This document shows, piece by piece, positions 46,133 to 55,225 of a stretch of DNA of 64,000 nt. Origin of the DNA: Microbispora catharanthi (GTDB lineage: Bacteria > Actinomycetota > Actinomycetes > Streptosporangiales > Streptosporangiaceae); contig NZ_VDMA02000004.1 in the NCBI RefSeq assembly GCF_006334915.2, positions 124,001 to 188,000 on the forward strand, in the 5' to 3' direction. Each line of letters begins with the position of its first letter. Positions within the stretch are counted from its first letter, which is position 1. A program made the translations under genes and the position numbers. The notes beneath the pieces are model-generated. The model had not been told where the DNA came from and searched no databases. It saw nothing but the letters and a program-made list of their open reading frames with translations.

Positions 46133-47671
46133 ATGGTGGTGACAACTACCCCTCGAGCCGTCCTGGCGGCGTCCTTCACGCCGGGTGAGACGGCCGTACC
46201 CGAAGTGAAGCGGTTCACGCGCGAGGTGATGACGGCGTGGGCCGCCATGTCCGTGTACCCCGAGGCCGAGCGCCTGGTGGGCGAACTGGTCGCGGAGGCG
46301 GCCGGCGCGCCCTTCGAGGTCGTGTGGCTCCACCACGGCGAGTCCATCCAGGTGGAGGTGCGGGAGAAGACGGACGGCCAGGACTTCGGGCCGCCGGCCG
46401 ACGCCGTCACGTGGGGCGTCACGTTCACCTCGGCGCTGCGCACCCGCTGGGCCCGCCTGGAACTTCCGGGCGGGGAGCCGGTGCAGAGCGACGAGTGGCT
46501 GCTCGAGGCCGCGCACGGCCCGGGCTGGCTGGGCTTCCTCGCGGACGCGAGCGACCTGCTCGCGGGCACGCTCAACCCGGAGATGGTCCCGGCGATCATC
46601 GCGCAGATCGTGGTGCCGCGCCTGGCGAGCTGGTGTGCCGTCTATACCGACCAGGACGGGCTGGGGGAGCTGCGGCCCGCCTACCTCTGGCACGCGGACG
46701 AGACCCAGATCGACACCATGCGCGACGAGCTGGAGGAGATCGCGCTGCCGGCGGACGACGACCCCGCCGTGCTGCCGATGAGCGAGTGGCAGGCGCTGGC
46801 CTACCCGCTGACCGCCCGCGGGCGGCGGCTCGGCGTGATGTGCCTGGGCCGGCGCGACCGCTTCCCCGACGAGGCGATGCAGATCGCCGAGGACCTCAGC
46901 CGGCGCGCGGCGCTCGCGCTCGACAACGCCCGCCTGTACGCGCAGCAGGCGGCGGCCAACAGGGCGCTGCAGCGCAGCCTCCTGCCGCCGGACGAGCCCA
47001 CGACCCCCGGGCTCGACTTCCATGTCATCTACGAGCCGGCCGGGGAGAACAACGAGGTCGGCGGCGACTTCTACGACCTGTTCCCGATCGCGGACGGGGT
47101 CTGGCGCTTCGCGATCGGCGACGTCTGCGGCACCGGGCCCGAGGCCGCGGCGGTCACCGGGCTGGCCCGTCACACGCTCCGCCTGCTCGCCCGCGAGGGG
47201 TACGGCGTGGCCGCCGTCGTTGGCCGGCTCAACCAGGCCATCCTGGAGGAGGGGGAGCGCGCCCGCTTCCTGACGCTGCTGCACGGCCAGATCACGGTCG
47301 TCCCGGAGGGGCTCGACATCCGCCTCGTCTCGGCCGGGCATCCGGAGGCCCTGCGCCTGCGGCCGAACGGCGTCGTCGAGGTCGTCGCCTCGCCGCAGTC
47401 GCTGCTCGGGGTGTTCCCCGAGGCGAAGTTCCAGGAGGACAGCCTGCGGCTCACTCCCGGCGACGTGCTGCTGGGCGTGACCGACGGGGTGACCGAGCGG
47501 CGGTCGGGCGGCCGGCTGCTCGACGACGACGGCGGGCTGGCCAAGCTGCTGGCGGAGTGCATCGACCTGTCCGCCCGCGCGGTGGCCGAGCGCATCCGCC
47601 GCGCCGTGCAGGACTTCGCGCCCGAGCCGAGCGCCGACGACCTGGCCATCCTCGTCCTGCGCGCGCCCTAG
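46133..47671 (+). CDS. GAF/SpoIIE-type PP2C serine phosphatase
   Basis: A 512-residue protein. An N-terminal ~150-residue domain of unknown type (REVMTAWAAMSVYPEAERL) is followed by a GAF domain (~150-285; DASDLLAGTLNPEMVPAII) and the SpoIIE phosphatase (~300-512). Metal-binding motifs are present: NNEVGGDFYDLF, FAIGDVCGTGPEAAA, LVSAGHPEALRL and LLGVTDGVTE, ending PSADDLAILVLR. Such phosphatases reset anti-anti-sigma proteins in partner-switching pathways. It is divergent from the HAMP hybrid kinase, with which it probably shares a signal. The ATG at 46133 has no clear ribosome-binding site. Confidence 0.9.
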   Translation: MVVTTTPRAVLAASFTPGETAVPEVKRFTREVMTAWAAMSVYPEAERLVGELVAEAAGAPFEVVWLHHGESIQVEVREKTDGQDFGPPADAVTWGVTFTSALRTRWARLELPGGEPVQSDEWLLEAAHGPGWLGFLADASDLLAGTLNPEMVPAIIAQIVVPRLASWCAVYTDQDGLGELRPAYLWHADETQIDTMRDELEEIALPADDDPAVLPMSEWQALAYPLTARGRRLGVMCLGRRDRFPDEAMQIAEDLSRRAALALDNARLYAQQAAANRALQRSLLPPDEPTTPGLDFHVIYEPAGENNEVGGDFYDLFPIADGVWRFAIGDVCGTGPEAAAVTGLARHTLRLLAREGYGVAAVVGRLNQAILEEGERARFLTLLHGQITVVPEGLDIRLVSAGHPEALRLRPNGVVEVVASPQSLLGVFPEAKFQEDSLRLTPGDVLLGVTDGVTERRSGGRLLDDDGGLAKLLAECIDLSARAVAERIRRAVQDFAPEPSADDLAILVLRAP

Positions 47672-47720
47672 ACACCGGCTGAGCCCGGGCGGTCGATCCT
47701 TTTCTCATGTCCTGCCCCGT

Positions 47721-49148
47721 TCAGGATCGGGTGCGCTCACCGTCAGCGAGCGGCGGGATGTTGTGGTTGATACGGAAGAGCTGGTTCGGGTCGTATGTCG
47801 CCTTCAGCGCCGCCAGCCGCTGGTAGTTCGCCTCGGTGTAGGCCCGCATGACCCGCTCGGGAGCCGAGTCGTGATCGAACAGGAACCCCGGGAGCATGGC
47901 GCCGGTGTCCCACCGCCGGAGCCGCTCCAGCACCTGATCGGCGGCCGTGCGCGCCGCGCCGGCCTGCTCGGCCGGAGCCGGCAACCGCAACCACAGGTGG
48001 AAGGCGGCGCCCTGGGTGCCGACCGCGTGTGGGCGGCCGGGCGCCCGGTTCAGCGCTCCGCCCAGGTGACGCAGCTCGATGCCGGGGAACGGCCCTCCCA
48101 GCCTCGACGGGTCGATCAACGAGACCAGCTCCTCCACGGCCTCGTCGTCCAGTTCGCGCAACAACGCGCTGCGCAGGTGCACCATGACCGGGTTCTTGGG
48201 GTCCTGGTAGATCTCGGTGATCTGCGTGTACGGCATGGCGCCGCAGGTGTCCTTCTCCGGGCCGAGCGCACGCAACGGCTCCACCAGCCGCGCGCCCTGC
48301 TCCTCGTCCCCCGTGTAGACCACTCGGACCTGCACGAACGAGCGGCCACGGAACTCCTCGGGCAGCTGCGGCGCATCAGGCAGGCGCATCAGCGTCACCG
48401 AGGACGACATCTCCTCCGGCTGCTCCTTGGCCCAGGCCAGGTAGGAGCCGAGCACGTGGGCGGCGTGCCCACGGTCCGCGACCGGGTAGGAAAGCTGACC
48501 ACCGTAGACGGCGCGCAGCGGCAGCAGCTCGATCTCGGCCGCGACCACGACACCGAAGTTGCTCTTGCCACCCCGCGCCGCCCAGAACAGGTCGGGCTCC
48601 TGCGTGGCCGAGACGGTGCGGAGCAGGCCGTCGGCGGTGACGATGTCGAGCGAGCGGACATAGTCGGCGGCGAAGCCGTACGTGCGGCCGGTCACCGGAA
48701 GCCCTCCGCCGGTCAGGTAGCCCATCACCCCGACCTGTCCGGAGGAGCCGCACAGCGGCGCGAGGCCGTGCTCGGCCGCCGCGCTGAGCACCTCACCCCA
48801 CCGCAGCCCGGCTCCGAGGCGTGCGGTGCCGGCGCGCGGGTCCACCGACAGCTCGCGCAGCTCACCGGTGGCGATGAACACGGCTCCATCCGCGGGCACC
48901 GACGGGCCGTGCCCGGTCGACTGCACCGCAACCGGGAGTCCTGCCTCCGCCGCGAACCGGACGGCGGCGGCCACGTCGCCGACGTCGGCGGCGACCACGA
49001 CCGCCGCGGGCCGGTGCACGACCGTCAGCAACCAGCCGGAGCAGGCCTCCTCGAAGCCCTCGTCACCGGGGTAGAGCGTGCTTCCCCGGATCAGCTCACG
49101 CAGGTTCACCAGGTCGCGCCGGTCGGCCGTTGAGTCCGTATGCAGCAT
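47721..49148 (-). CDS. FAD-binding oxidoreductase, berberine-bridge type
   Basis: A 475-residue flavoprotein. FAD-binding segment: RPAAVVVAADVGDVAAAVRF and VQSTGHGPSVPADGAVFI, then GSSGQVGVMGYLTGGGLPVTGRTYGF; the C-terminal BBE element is NYQRLAALKATYDPNQLFRINHNI. The His of STGHGPS could be the covalent FAD attachment site; the second cysteine of bicovalent members is not apparent. ATG 49148 has AAAGGCGG ~9 nt upstream; ATG 49157 is too close to it. It is divergent from a MarR gene, whose operator-like palindromes lie before it. Substrate unknown. Confidence 0.88.
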   Translation of the reverse strand: MLHTDSTADRRDLVNLRELIRGSTLYPGDEGFEEACSGWLLTVVHRPAAVVVAADVGDVAAAVRFAAEAGLPVAVQSTGHGPSVPADGAVFIATGELRELSVDPRAGTARLGAGLRWGEVLSAAAEHGLAPLCGSSGQVGVMGYLTGGGLPVTGRTYGFAADYVRSLDIVTADGLLRTVSATQEPDLFWAARGGKSNFGVVVAAEIELLPLRAVYGGQLSYPVADRGHAAHVLGSYLAWAKEQPEEMSSSVTLMRLPDAPQLPEEFRGRSFVQVRVVYTGDEEQGARLVEPLRALGPEKDTCGAMPYTQITEIYQDPKNPVMVHLRSALLRELDDEAVEELVSLIDPSRLGGPFPGIELRHLGGALNRAPGRPHAVGTQGAAFHLWLRLPAPAEQAGAARTAADQVLERLRRWDTGAMLPGFLFDHDSAPERVMRAYTEANYQRLAALKATYDPNQLFRINHNIPPLADGERTRS

Positions 49149-49179
49149 GTCGATCATCCGCCTTTCGGCTAAGAAAATG

Positions 49180-49207
49180 TTGGCACAACCAACGTTGGCT
49201 TGCCCAA
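49180..49207. promoter_or_regulatory. MarR-type operator candidate
   Basis: A perfect palindrome CCAACGTTGG (49189-49198) is flanked by TTGG on the left and CCAA on the right, in the gap between the divergent oxidoreductase and MarR genes. Partial CCAAC/TTG elements recur near 49232. Confidence 0.6.
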
Positions 49208-49243
49208 CGGTACACCTGATCGTGGGCGGTGCCAACAACTTGT

Positions 49244-49249
49244 TAGATT
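49244..49249 (+). promoter_or_regulatory. -10 box TAGATT of a leaderless promoter
   Basis: TAGATT, 6 nt, GTG 49256; no ribosome-binding site. Confidence 0.55.
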
Positions 49250-49255
49250 GCCCCT

Positions 49256-49714
49256 GTGGACTCCCCAGAGGGACCGCCGCCGCAGCGGCTGCGCACGCTG
49301 CCGAGCAGGTTGACCAACCAGGCGGCGCAGACCGCCAACAGGATCGTCGACCAAGCGCTCGCTCAAGCCGGCGTCCGGCGCTACCATTACGCCCTGCTCG
49401 CCGCGTTGGAGGAGTACGGGCCGGCCAGTCAGGCCGCCCTCGGTCGCCGCACCGGCATCGACCGCAGCGACATGGTGGCGACCGTCAACGACCTCGCCGA
49501 ACGGCAACTTCTCGAGCGCGCGCCCGACCCGGAAGACCGTCGACGCAACATCGTCACCATCACCGCGGCAGGACGAAGGCAGCTCGCCGACCTCGACCGG
49601 CTGATCGCCGCCGCCCAAGACGAGTTCCTCGCCCCGTTGCCCGCCGCCGACCGGCAGAACCTGATCGACCTGCTCACCCGCCTCGTCGGTCATCACGGCG
49701 ACAAGCGCAACTGA
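49256..49714 (+). CDS. MarR-family transcriptional regulator
   Basis: A 152-residue winged-helix protein. The family core is YALLAALEEYGPASQAALGR, then GIDRSDMVATVNDLAERQLL with the wing DPEDRRRNIVTIT, flanked by dimerisation helices. It is divergent from the FAD oxidoreductase and probably represses both genes through the palindromes between them. Leaderless GTG start. No cysteine, so thiol oxidation is unlikely as the signal. Confidence 0.92.
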   Translation: MDSPEGPPPQRLRTLPSRLTNQAAQTANRIVDQALAQAGVRRYHYALLAALEEYGPASQAALGRRTGIDRSDMVATVNDLAERQLLERAPDPEDRRRNIVTITAAGRRQLADLDRLIAAAQDEFLAPLPAADRQNLIDLLTRLVGHHGDKRN

Positions 49715-49775
49715 TGTGGTACAGATCCGGGGCGTTCTCGGGTAACGGGCGTGGTCGGCGAAGCCGACTCACGCG

Positions 49776-51581
49776 CTACCGGCGGGCGGCCAGAGCGCGG
49801 ACGGCGAAGTCGATGGACGCGGCCATCTGGTGCACCCGCTCCTCCACCCTCGGCGTGCCCGGTCCGGTGTCGTACCGGTAGACGGACGCCTCCCTGCCGT
49901 GGTCCGCCAGAGCCCGCACGTAGTGCTCCACCTGCCGTGCCGGGCAGCGCGGGTCGTTCGCCCCCGTGAGGATCAGCAGCGGGGCCTCCACCATGTCGGC
50001 GTAGGTGATCGGGGAGGACGCGGCGTACCGCTCGGGCACCTCGGCAGGGGAGCCGCCCAGCAGCGCCCGGTGCGCCGCGCGCAGGCATTCGGCCTCGTCC
50101 TCGTACGCCGCCGCGTGGTCGGCGATGGGCACGGCGGCGATCCCCGCCGCCCACGACTTCGGCTGGGTGCCGAGCGCCAGCAGGGTCAGGTAACCGCCCC
50201 ACGCCGTGCCGGCGAGCACGAGGCGGTCGGGGTCGGCGATGCCGCGCTCCACCGCCCACTCGCGCACCGCCGTCACGTCGGCCAGCTCGATGTGGCCGAC
50301 CTCGCCGCGCAGGGCGTCGCGCCAGGCCGAGCCGTAGCCGGCCGAGCCGCGGTGGTTCACCCTGATCACCGCGAAACCGCTGTCGACCCACGCGGCGACC
50401 TGCGGCCGGAACGAGTCGTCGTCCTGGCCGCCCGGGCCGCCGCCGAACCCCGGCAGCACGCTGCGCAGGAGGAACACGGTCGGGTACGGCGCGGCCACCC
50501 GCTCCGGCCGGGAGACGAGGGCGTGGATGCGCCCGCCGGGGCCCTCCACGTCGATGTCCTCGAGCGGCACGGACGGCGGCGGCGTGCGCCCGGGGCTGAA
50601 GACCACGTGGCCGTTGCTCGACTTGACGACCGGCGGGTGGGCGGCGCTCGACCAGGCGTACTCGACGGTGCCGTCCGGGCGCGGCGCGGCCGCCTCGATC
50701 ACCCCGTGCGGGCTCTCGATCGGGGTGAGGCCGCCTCCGGCGAGGTCGTAGCGCAGCAGTTCCGTGCGTCCCCGCTGGTTGTGGATGATGAGCAACGCAC
50801 GACCGTCGTCGTACCAGTCCGCGGAGATCTCGCCGCGCACCCGCAGCCAGATCTCCCGCTGCTCGCCGGTCACCGGATCCCACACGAGCGGTTCGCGGCG
50901 GCCCCTGCGCTCGTGCAGGACGAGCAGGCGCCGGTCGCCGGGGACGGGGGCGAACCTGCCGCCGGTCACGCCCCTGCCCGGTCCGTCGTTCAGCTCGGCG
51001 ACCGTCGAGCCGTTCGCCCTGACGACCCGTACGGCCGGGTGCAGGACGTCGCCGTGCTCGCTGTGGTTGACGGCGATGAGCGAGCCGTCGAGCGACATGT
51101 CCGCGACCGCGGCGTACTCGTGGTGGCGATACAGCGTGACCGGCTCGTTCCCGGGCCTGGCCAGCAGGATCTCGAAGCCGTCCCGGGAGGAGCGGCCCAC
51201 GGCCGCGGCGCCGTCCGAGGAGAGCGCGAGCCCGCAGGGATGGCCGGGCGGCATGGCCAGGGGCACGTCCGGGCCGCCGTGGAACGGCTGGCGCGACCAC
51301 ACGCCGTGCCCGTCGTCCCGCTCGTCGTCGTCCGTGTCGCCGTATATGTCGCCGAACCACCAGATCCACTGGCCGGTGGGGTCGATCGCGCCATACCGGG
51401 TGCCGCGGGGGCGGTCGGTGACCTGACGGGTCTGGCCGCTCGACCGGTCCCAGGCGTAGATCTCCCAGGAGCCGGAGGCGTTGCCGCGGTAGACGGCACG
51501 CTGCGGCGCCTGGCGCGCCCACGTGGGCAGGGTCACCCGCGGTGCCCGGAACCTGGCCTGCCAGCGTTCCTCGGCCTTCAT
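49776..51581 (-). CDS. S9 prolyl-oligopeptidase-like protein lacking the catalytic serine
   Basis: A 601-residue cytosolic protein: a beta-propeller-like N-terminal ~350 residues (SGSWEIYAWDRSSGQTRQV, then ALSSDGAAAVGRSS) and a C-terminal alpha/beta-hydrolase (FAVIRVNHRGSAGYGSAWRD). The nucleophile elbow GxSxGG reads GTAWGG, so Ser is Ala (A460). The Asp loop TGANDPRCPARQ is kept, but the region where the family has EGHGF reads YDTGPGTPR, so the His is missing too. It looks non-catalytic. GGGGAGGG precedes ATG 51581. Alone between a MarR gene and a LuxR gene; role unknown. Confidence 0.85.
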   Translation of the reverse strand: MKAEERWQARFRAPRVTLPTWARQAPQRAVYRGNASGSWEIYAWDRSSGQTRQVTDRPRGTRYGAIDPTGQWIWWFGDIYGDTDDDERDDGHGVWSRQPFHGGPDVPLAMPPGHPCGLALSSDGAAAVGRSSRDGFEILLARPGNEPVTLYRHHEYAAVADMSLDGSLIAVNHSEHGDVLHPAVRVVRANGSTVAELNDGPGRGVTGGRFAPVPGDRRLLVLHERRGRREPLVWDPVTGEQREIWLRVRGEISADWYDDGRALLIIHNQRGRTELLRYDLAGGGLTPIESPHGVIEAAAPRPDGTVEYAWSSAAHPPVVKSSNGHVVFSPGRTPPPSVPLEDIDVEGPGGRIHALVSRPERVAAPYPTVFLLRSVLPGFGGGPGGQDDDSFRPQVAAWVDSGFAVIRVNHRGSAGYGSAWRDALRGEVGHIELADVTAVREWAVERGIADPDRLVLAGTAWGGYLTLLALGTQPKSWAAGIAAVPIADHAAAYEDEAECLRAAHRALLGGSPAEVPERYAASSPITYADMVEAPLLILTGANDPRCPARQVEHYVRALADHGREASVYRYDTGPGTPRVEERVHQMAASIDFAVRALAARR

Positions 51582-51690
51582 GCCGGCCCTCCCCAGTGCT
51601 CCTACGGGGTCGGGTTCAGTATGTCCCGCCAGACGCGACAATGCCTGACAAACAGGCGATGTCGGGCCACGAGTTCGGGCGGCGCACCGG

Positions 51691-54435
51691 TCAGGACAGG
51701 TCCAGGCCGGCGAGCTGGGCGCGGCTGGCCACGTTGAGCTTCGGAAACGCGCGATAGAGGTGATAGCTGACGGTCTTCGGGCTGAGGAACAACTGCGCGC
51801 CGATCTCCCGGTTGGTCAGGCCCTTGGCGGCCAGCCGCACGATCTGCAGTTCCTGCGGGGACAGCGCCGACAGCGCTTCCGTACGCGCGGCGGGGGAGCT
51901 GGTGTCTCCGGTGGCGCGCAGCTCGGTGCGGGCGCGCTCGGCCCACGGGCGGGCGCCCAGCCGCTCGAAGGTCTCCCACGCGGCCCGCAGGTGCGGCCGG
52001 GCACTGCCCTTGTCGCGCTCCCTGCGCAGGCGCTCCCCGAAGGCGAGCCTGGTGCGGGCCGCCTCCCAGGGACGGCCGCTGCCGGCGTGGAGCCGTACGG
52101 CGGCGCCGAATTCCTCGTGCGCCCGCTCCCAGTCGGTTTCGAGCAGGGCGCGGCAGCGGTGCAGGACGGCCAGCGCCCAGTCCTGCCCCGAGGCCGTCGC
52201 CCACTCCTCGAACCGGCGCAGCGGCTCGCGCGCGGGCAGCCCGAGCCGTACGGCCGCCTCGATCTGGTCGGGGGCGAAGTAGACGGCCTGGATCTGGTGG
52301 CGCACCGGGCCGGTCATGGCGGTGCCGAGCCGGTCGAGAGCCTCGGCGAACCGGCCCTGGCCGAGGTCGAGCAGGGCCAGTGCCCACTCGGCCCACGCCA
52401 GGCCGTTGACGATGTGGTTGGCGTCGAAGCGGTCGCGCGAGCGGGCGGCCAGCTCGGCGCATCGGTCCGCCTCTCCCCGTACGGCCGCCAGCCACGCCAG
52501 CGTGCCCTCCAGGTAGCCCGCCCGGTTGCGCTGCCCCGTGTCCGAGGTGAGCCGCAGGCCCTCGACCGCGGTGGCCTCGGCGTCCCTGAACCTGCCCAGA
52601 TACAGCTCGGCGGCGGCGAGCGTGACGTGGACCAGGGGGAGTTTGCCGATGTCGCCGGCGGCCCGGCACTCCGCGGCCATGGCGGCCGAGATGTCGTGCC
52701 CGGTCCTGAAGTCGCCGACGAGCGGGGCGACGAAGGCCGCGTTGATCCGGAACGTGTGCGCGCCGGAGGCGATCCGGCCGCCCCTGGCGACCATGTCGCG
52801 CATGATGGGGAGTCCCTGCGCCGGTCCCTGCCGCAGCAGCACGGCCGCGCCGGTCACCGCCTGGACGGCCGGGTCGAGGCCGTCCTCCGGACGGAGGCCG
52901 AGCTTGTGCAGGCGTTCGGCCGCCTCGGCGACCCTGGCCGGGTCGCTGAGCTGCCAGGCGTTGCGTGCGGCGTCGGTCAGCATGAGCCCGGCCGCGATCC
53001 GGTCCTGCCGCGCCTGCTCGTCGGAGTCCGGCCCGCCGGGGCCCTCCGCGTCCGCCGTCGCGAGCGCCGTCAGCTCTTCCGCGCCCGTCATGAGCAGGTC
53101 GTGGGCCAGGTGAGGGGCGCCCTCGTCGAACGCGATCCTGGCGCGCAGGTCGCACAGCCGGGCGCGGGAACGGGGGTCGGTGACCAGCGCGGCGGCGCGC
53201 TCGACCAGCTCCTTGGCCCGGCCGGCCTGGCCCGCGTCGGCGGCGGCGACGGCGGCCTCGGTCAGCCGTCCCGCCTTGAGCGCGTGGTCCTCGGTGAGCT
53301 CGGCGGCCCGTTCGAGCGCGGCGCAGGCCCCGGCGTTGCCGTCGCGCTCCCGGGCGCGCCGTGCGGCCTGCTCCAGCGCCCGCGCCGCCGTCTCGTCGGG
53401 GCCGCTGGCGGCGGCCGCCAGGTGCCAGGCCCGCCGGTCCGGCTGATGCTCGAGCAGCCGCGCCAGGATCGCGTGGATCTCCAGCCGCAGATCGTAGGTG
53501 CCGTGCCGGAAGGCCGCCGCGCGCATGAGGGGGTGGGTGAAGGCCACCCGGCCGCCGTCGATCCTGACCAGGCCGGACTTCTCGGCCACGCCCAGCGCCG
53601 CGGGCGAGATCCCCAGCTCCCGGCCCGCCCGTACGATCACGTCCGGGTCGCCGCCGTCGGTCAGCGCGGTGACCAGCAGCGCCTTCTGGGCGTCCGGGGG
53701 CAGTTCGGCGATGCGGGCCTCGTACGCCCGCTGGATGCGGGCGGGCAGCGGCAGCGGGCTCCGGTCGTAGGCGGGCAGGTCCGTACGCGGGAGTTCGAGC
53801 AGGGCGAGCGGGTTGCCGCAGCTCTCCTCGATGACGCGGTCGCGCGTGCCGGGGGCGAGCCCGGGGGCCGCGTGGGCGAGCAGCGTGGCGGCGCTGCCCT
53901 CGTCGATGCCGGACAGCCGGTGCTCCGGCAGGCCCGAGGGGTCGAAGCCGTCGCGCGCGGCGAAGATCATGACGATGCCCTCGGCGTGCAGCCGGTGGGC
54001 CGCGAACCGCAGCGCCCGCGCCGACTCCTGGTCGAGCCACTGCGCGTCGTCGATCAGGCACAGCAGCGGCCCGCCCTCGGCCAGCTCGGCCAGCAGCGAC
54101 AGCACGGCGAGGCCCACCAGGAGCCGGTTGGTCACCGGGCCCAGGCCGAAGGCGCCGCGCAGGGCGGCCGCCTGAGGCTCGGGCAGCGTGTCCAGCCGGT
54201 CGAGCCCGTGCCCGAGCAGCAGGTGGAGCGAGGCGAACGGGATCTCCGCCTCGGTCTCGACGCCGACGCCGCGCAGCACGCCCATGTCCTGGGCGCGCTC
54301 CCCTGCGTACGCCAGCAGAGACGTCTTGCCGATGCCCGGATCGCCCCCGACCACGAGCACGCCGGAACGTCCGGCACGCGCCCGGTCGAGCAAGCCGTCG
54401 ATCACCGCTTGATCGGTCGCACGCCCCCACAGCAC
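51691..54435 (-). CDS. Large LuxR-family AAA regulator (LAL type)
   Basis: A 914-residue regulator. Residues ~1-250 are an ATPase: Walker A in VVGGDPGIGKTSLLAYAGER, Walker B LLCLIDDAQWLD. The middle ~550 residues are TPR-like helical repeats (ARERDGNAGACAALERAAEL and similar). The last ~65 form the LuxR helix-turn-helix (LSPQELQIVRLAAKGLTNRE, then LFLSPKTVSYHLYRAFPKL). LAL proteins activate transcription in response to ligand and ATP. It is divergent from the ABC transporter, 61 nt apart, with an inverted repeat between them, so the transporter is the probable target. Confidence 0.94.
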   Translation of the reverse strand: MLWGRATDQAVIDGLLDRARAGRSGVLVVGGDPGIGKTSLLAYAGERAQDMGVLRGVGVETEAEIPFASLHLLLGHGLDRLDTLPEPQAAALRGAFGLGPVTNRLLVGLAVLSLLAELAEGGPLLCLIDDAQWLDQESARALRFAAHRLHAEGIVMIFAARDGFDPSGLPEHRLSGIDEGSAATLLAHAAPGLAPGTRDRVIEESCGNPLALLELPRTDLPAYDRSPLPLPARIQRAYEARIAELPPDAQKALLVTALTDGGDPDVIVRAGRELGISPAALGVAEKSGLVRIDGGRVAFTHPLMRAAAFRHGTYDLRLEIHAILARLLEHQPDRRAWHLAAAASGPDETAARALEQAARRARERDGNAGACAALERAAELTEDHALKAGRLTEAAVAAADAGQAGRAKELVERAAALVTDPRSRARLCDLRARIAFDEGAPHLAHDLLMTGAEELTALATADAEGPGGPDSDEQARQDRIAAGLMLTDAARNAWQLSDPARVAEAAERLHKLGLRPEDGLDPAVQAVTGAAVLLRQGPAQGLPIMRDMVARGGRIASGAHTFRINAAFVAPLVGDFRTGHDISAAMAAECRAAGDIGKLPLVHVTLAAAELYLGRFRDAEATAVEGLRLTSDTGQRNRAGYLEGTLAWLAAVRGEADRCAELAARSRDRFDANHIVNGLAWAEWALALLDLGQGRFAEALDRLGTAMTGPVRHQIQAVYFAPDQIEAAVRLGLPAREPLRRFEEWATASGQDWALAVLHRCRALLETDWERAHEEFGAAVRLHAGSGRPWEAARTRLAFGERLRRERDKGSARPHLRAAWETFERLGARPWAERARTELRATGDTSSPAARTEALSALSPQELQIVRLAAKGLTNREIGAQLFLSPKTVSYHLYRAFPKLNVASRAQLAGLDLS

Positions 54436-54453
54436 CCCGGCATCCTAGTCATG

Positions 54454-54473
54454 TGTCCGATACCCCCCGGACA
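54454..54473. promoter_or_regulatory. Inverted repeat between LuxR and ABC transporter genes
   Basis: TGTCCG, 8 nt, CGGACA: a perfect 6-bp inverted repeat in the 61-nt divergent gap, overlapping where a -35 of the transporter promoter would be. Candidate regulator site. Confidence 0.5.
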
Positions 54474-54483
54474 TCGGCGTTCC

Positions 54484-54489
54484 TAGCGT
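54484..54489 (+). promoter_or_regulatory. -10 box TAGCGT of a leaderless promoter
   Basis: TAGCGT, 7 nt, GTG 54497; the same hexamer as before the Nudix-type regulator. Confidence 0.5.
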
Positions 54490-54496
54490 TCTCAGG

Positions 54497-55225
54497 GTGA
54501 ACAACACGCAAGCGGTCGATCTCCTCGGGGTCACCAAACACTACGCACACGGCGTCACGGCGCTGGACGACGTCACGATCGGCTTCGGCGCCGGCACGTT
54601 CACGGCCGTGATGGGACCCTCGGGGTCGGGCAAGTCGACGCTGCTGCAGTGCGCGGCCGGGCTGGACCGGCCCAGCGCGGGCCGGGTGGTCGTGGACGGC
54701 CGTGACCTGGCCGCACTCGGCGACCGGAAGCTGACGCTGCTGCGCAGGGACCGGATCGGCTTCGTGTTCCAGTCGTTCAATCTGCTGCCCTCGCTCACCG
54801 CGGAGCAGAACGTTGGCCTGCCGCTGCGGCTCGCCGGGCGGCGCCCCGACCGGGAGCTGGTGCGGCAGAGCCTGGGTGCCGTGGGCCTGGCCGAGCGCGC
54901 CGGGCACCGGCCCGCCGAGATGTCGGGCGGGCAGCAGCAGCGGGTGGCCATCGCGCGGGCGCTGGTCACCCGCCCCGCCGTGCTCTTCGCCGACGAGCCG
55001 ACCGGCGCGCTCGACGCCAACACCAGCCGCGACGTGCTGCGCCTGCTGCGCACGCTGGTGGACCGGCAGGCCCAGACCACCGTCATGGTCACCCACGACC
55101 CCGTGGCGGCCTCGTACGCCGACCGGGTCGTGTTCCTGGCCGACGGCCGCGTGTTCGGCGAGCTGTACGAGCCCACCGCCGAGCTGGTCGCCACCCGGAT
55201 GCTGCAGCTGGAGGCGTCGTGCTGA
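54497..55225 (+). CDS. ABC transporter ATP-binding protein, MacB/LolD type
   Basis: A 242-residue ATPase. Walker A GPSGSGKSTLLQCAAGL, Q-loop FVFQSFNLLPSLT, signature EMSGGQQQRVAIARAL, Walker B VLFADEPTGALD and switch His in VTHDP are all intact. The FQSFNLLP/EPTGALD style is that of ATPases paired with FtsX-type permeases. The permease gene overlaps its end by 7 nt, so the two form one unit under the leaderless promoter and probably under the divergent LuxR protein. Confidence 0.96.
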   Translation: MNNTQAVDLLGVTKHYAHGVTALDDVTIGFGAGTFTAVMGPSGSGKSTLLQCAAGLDRPSAGRVVVDGRDLAALGDRKLTLLRRDRIGFVFQSFNLLPSLTAEQNVGLPLRLAGRRPDRELVRQSLGAVGLAERAGHRPAEMSGGQQQRVAIARALVTRPAVLFADEPTGALDANTSRDVLRLLRTLVDRQAQTTVMVTHDPVAASYADRVVFLADGRVFGELYEPTAELVATRMLQLEASC

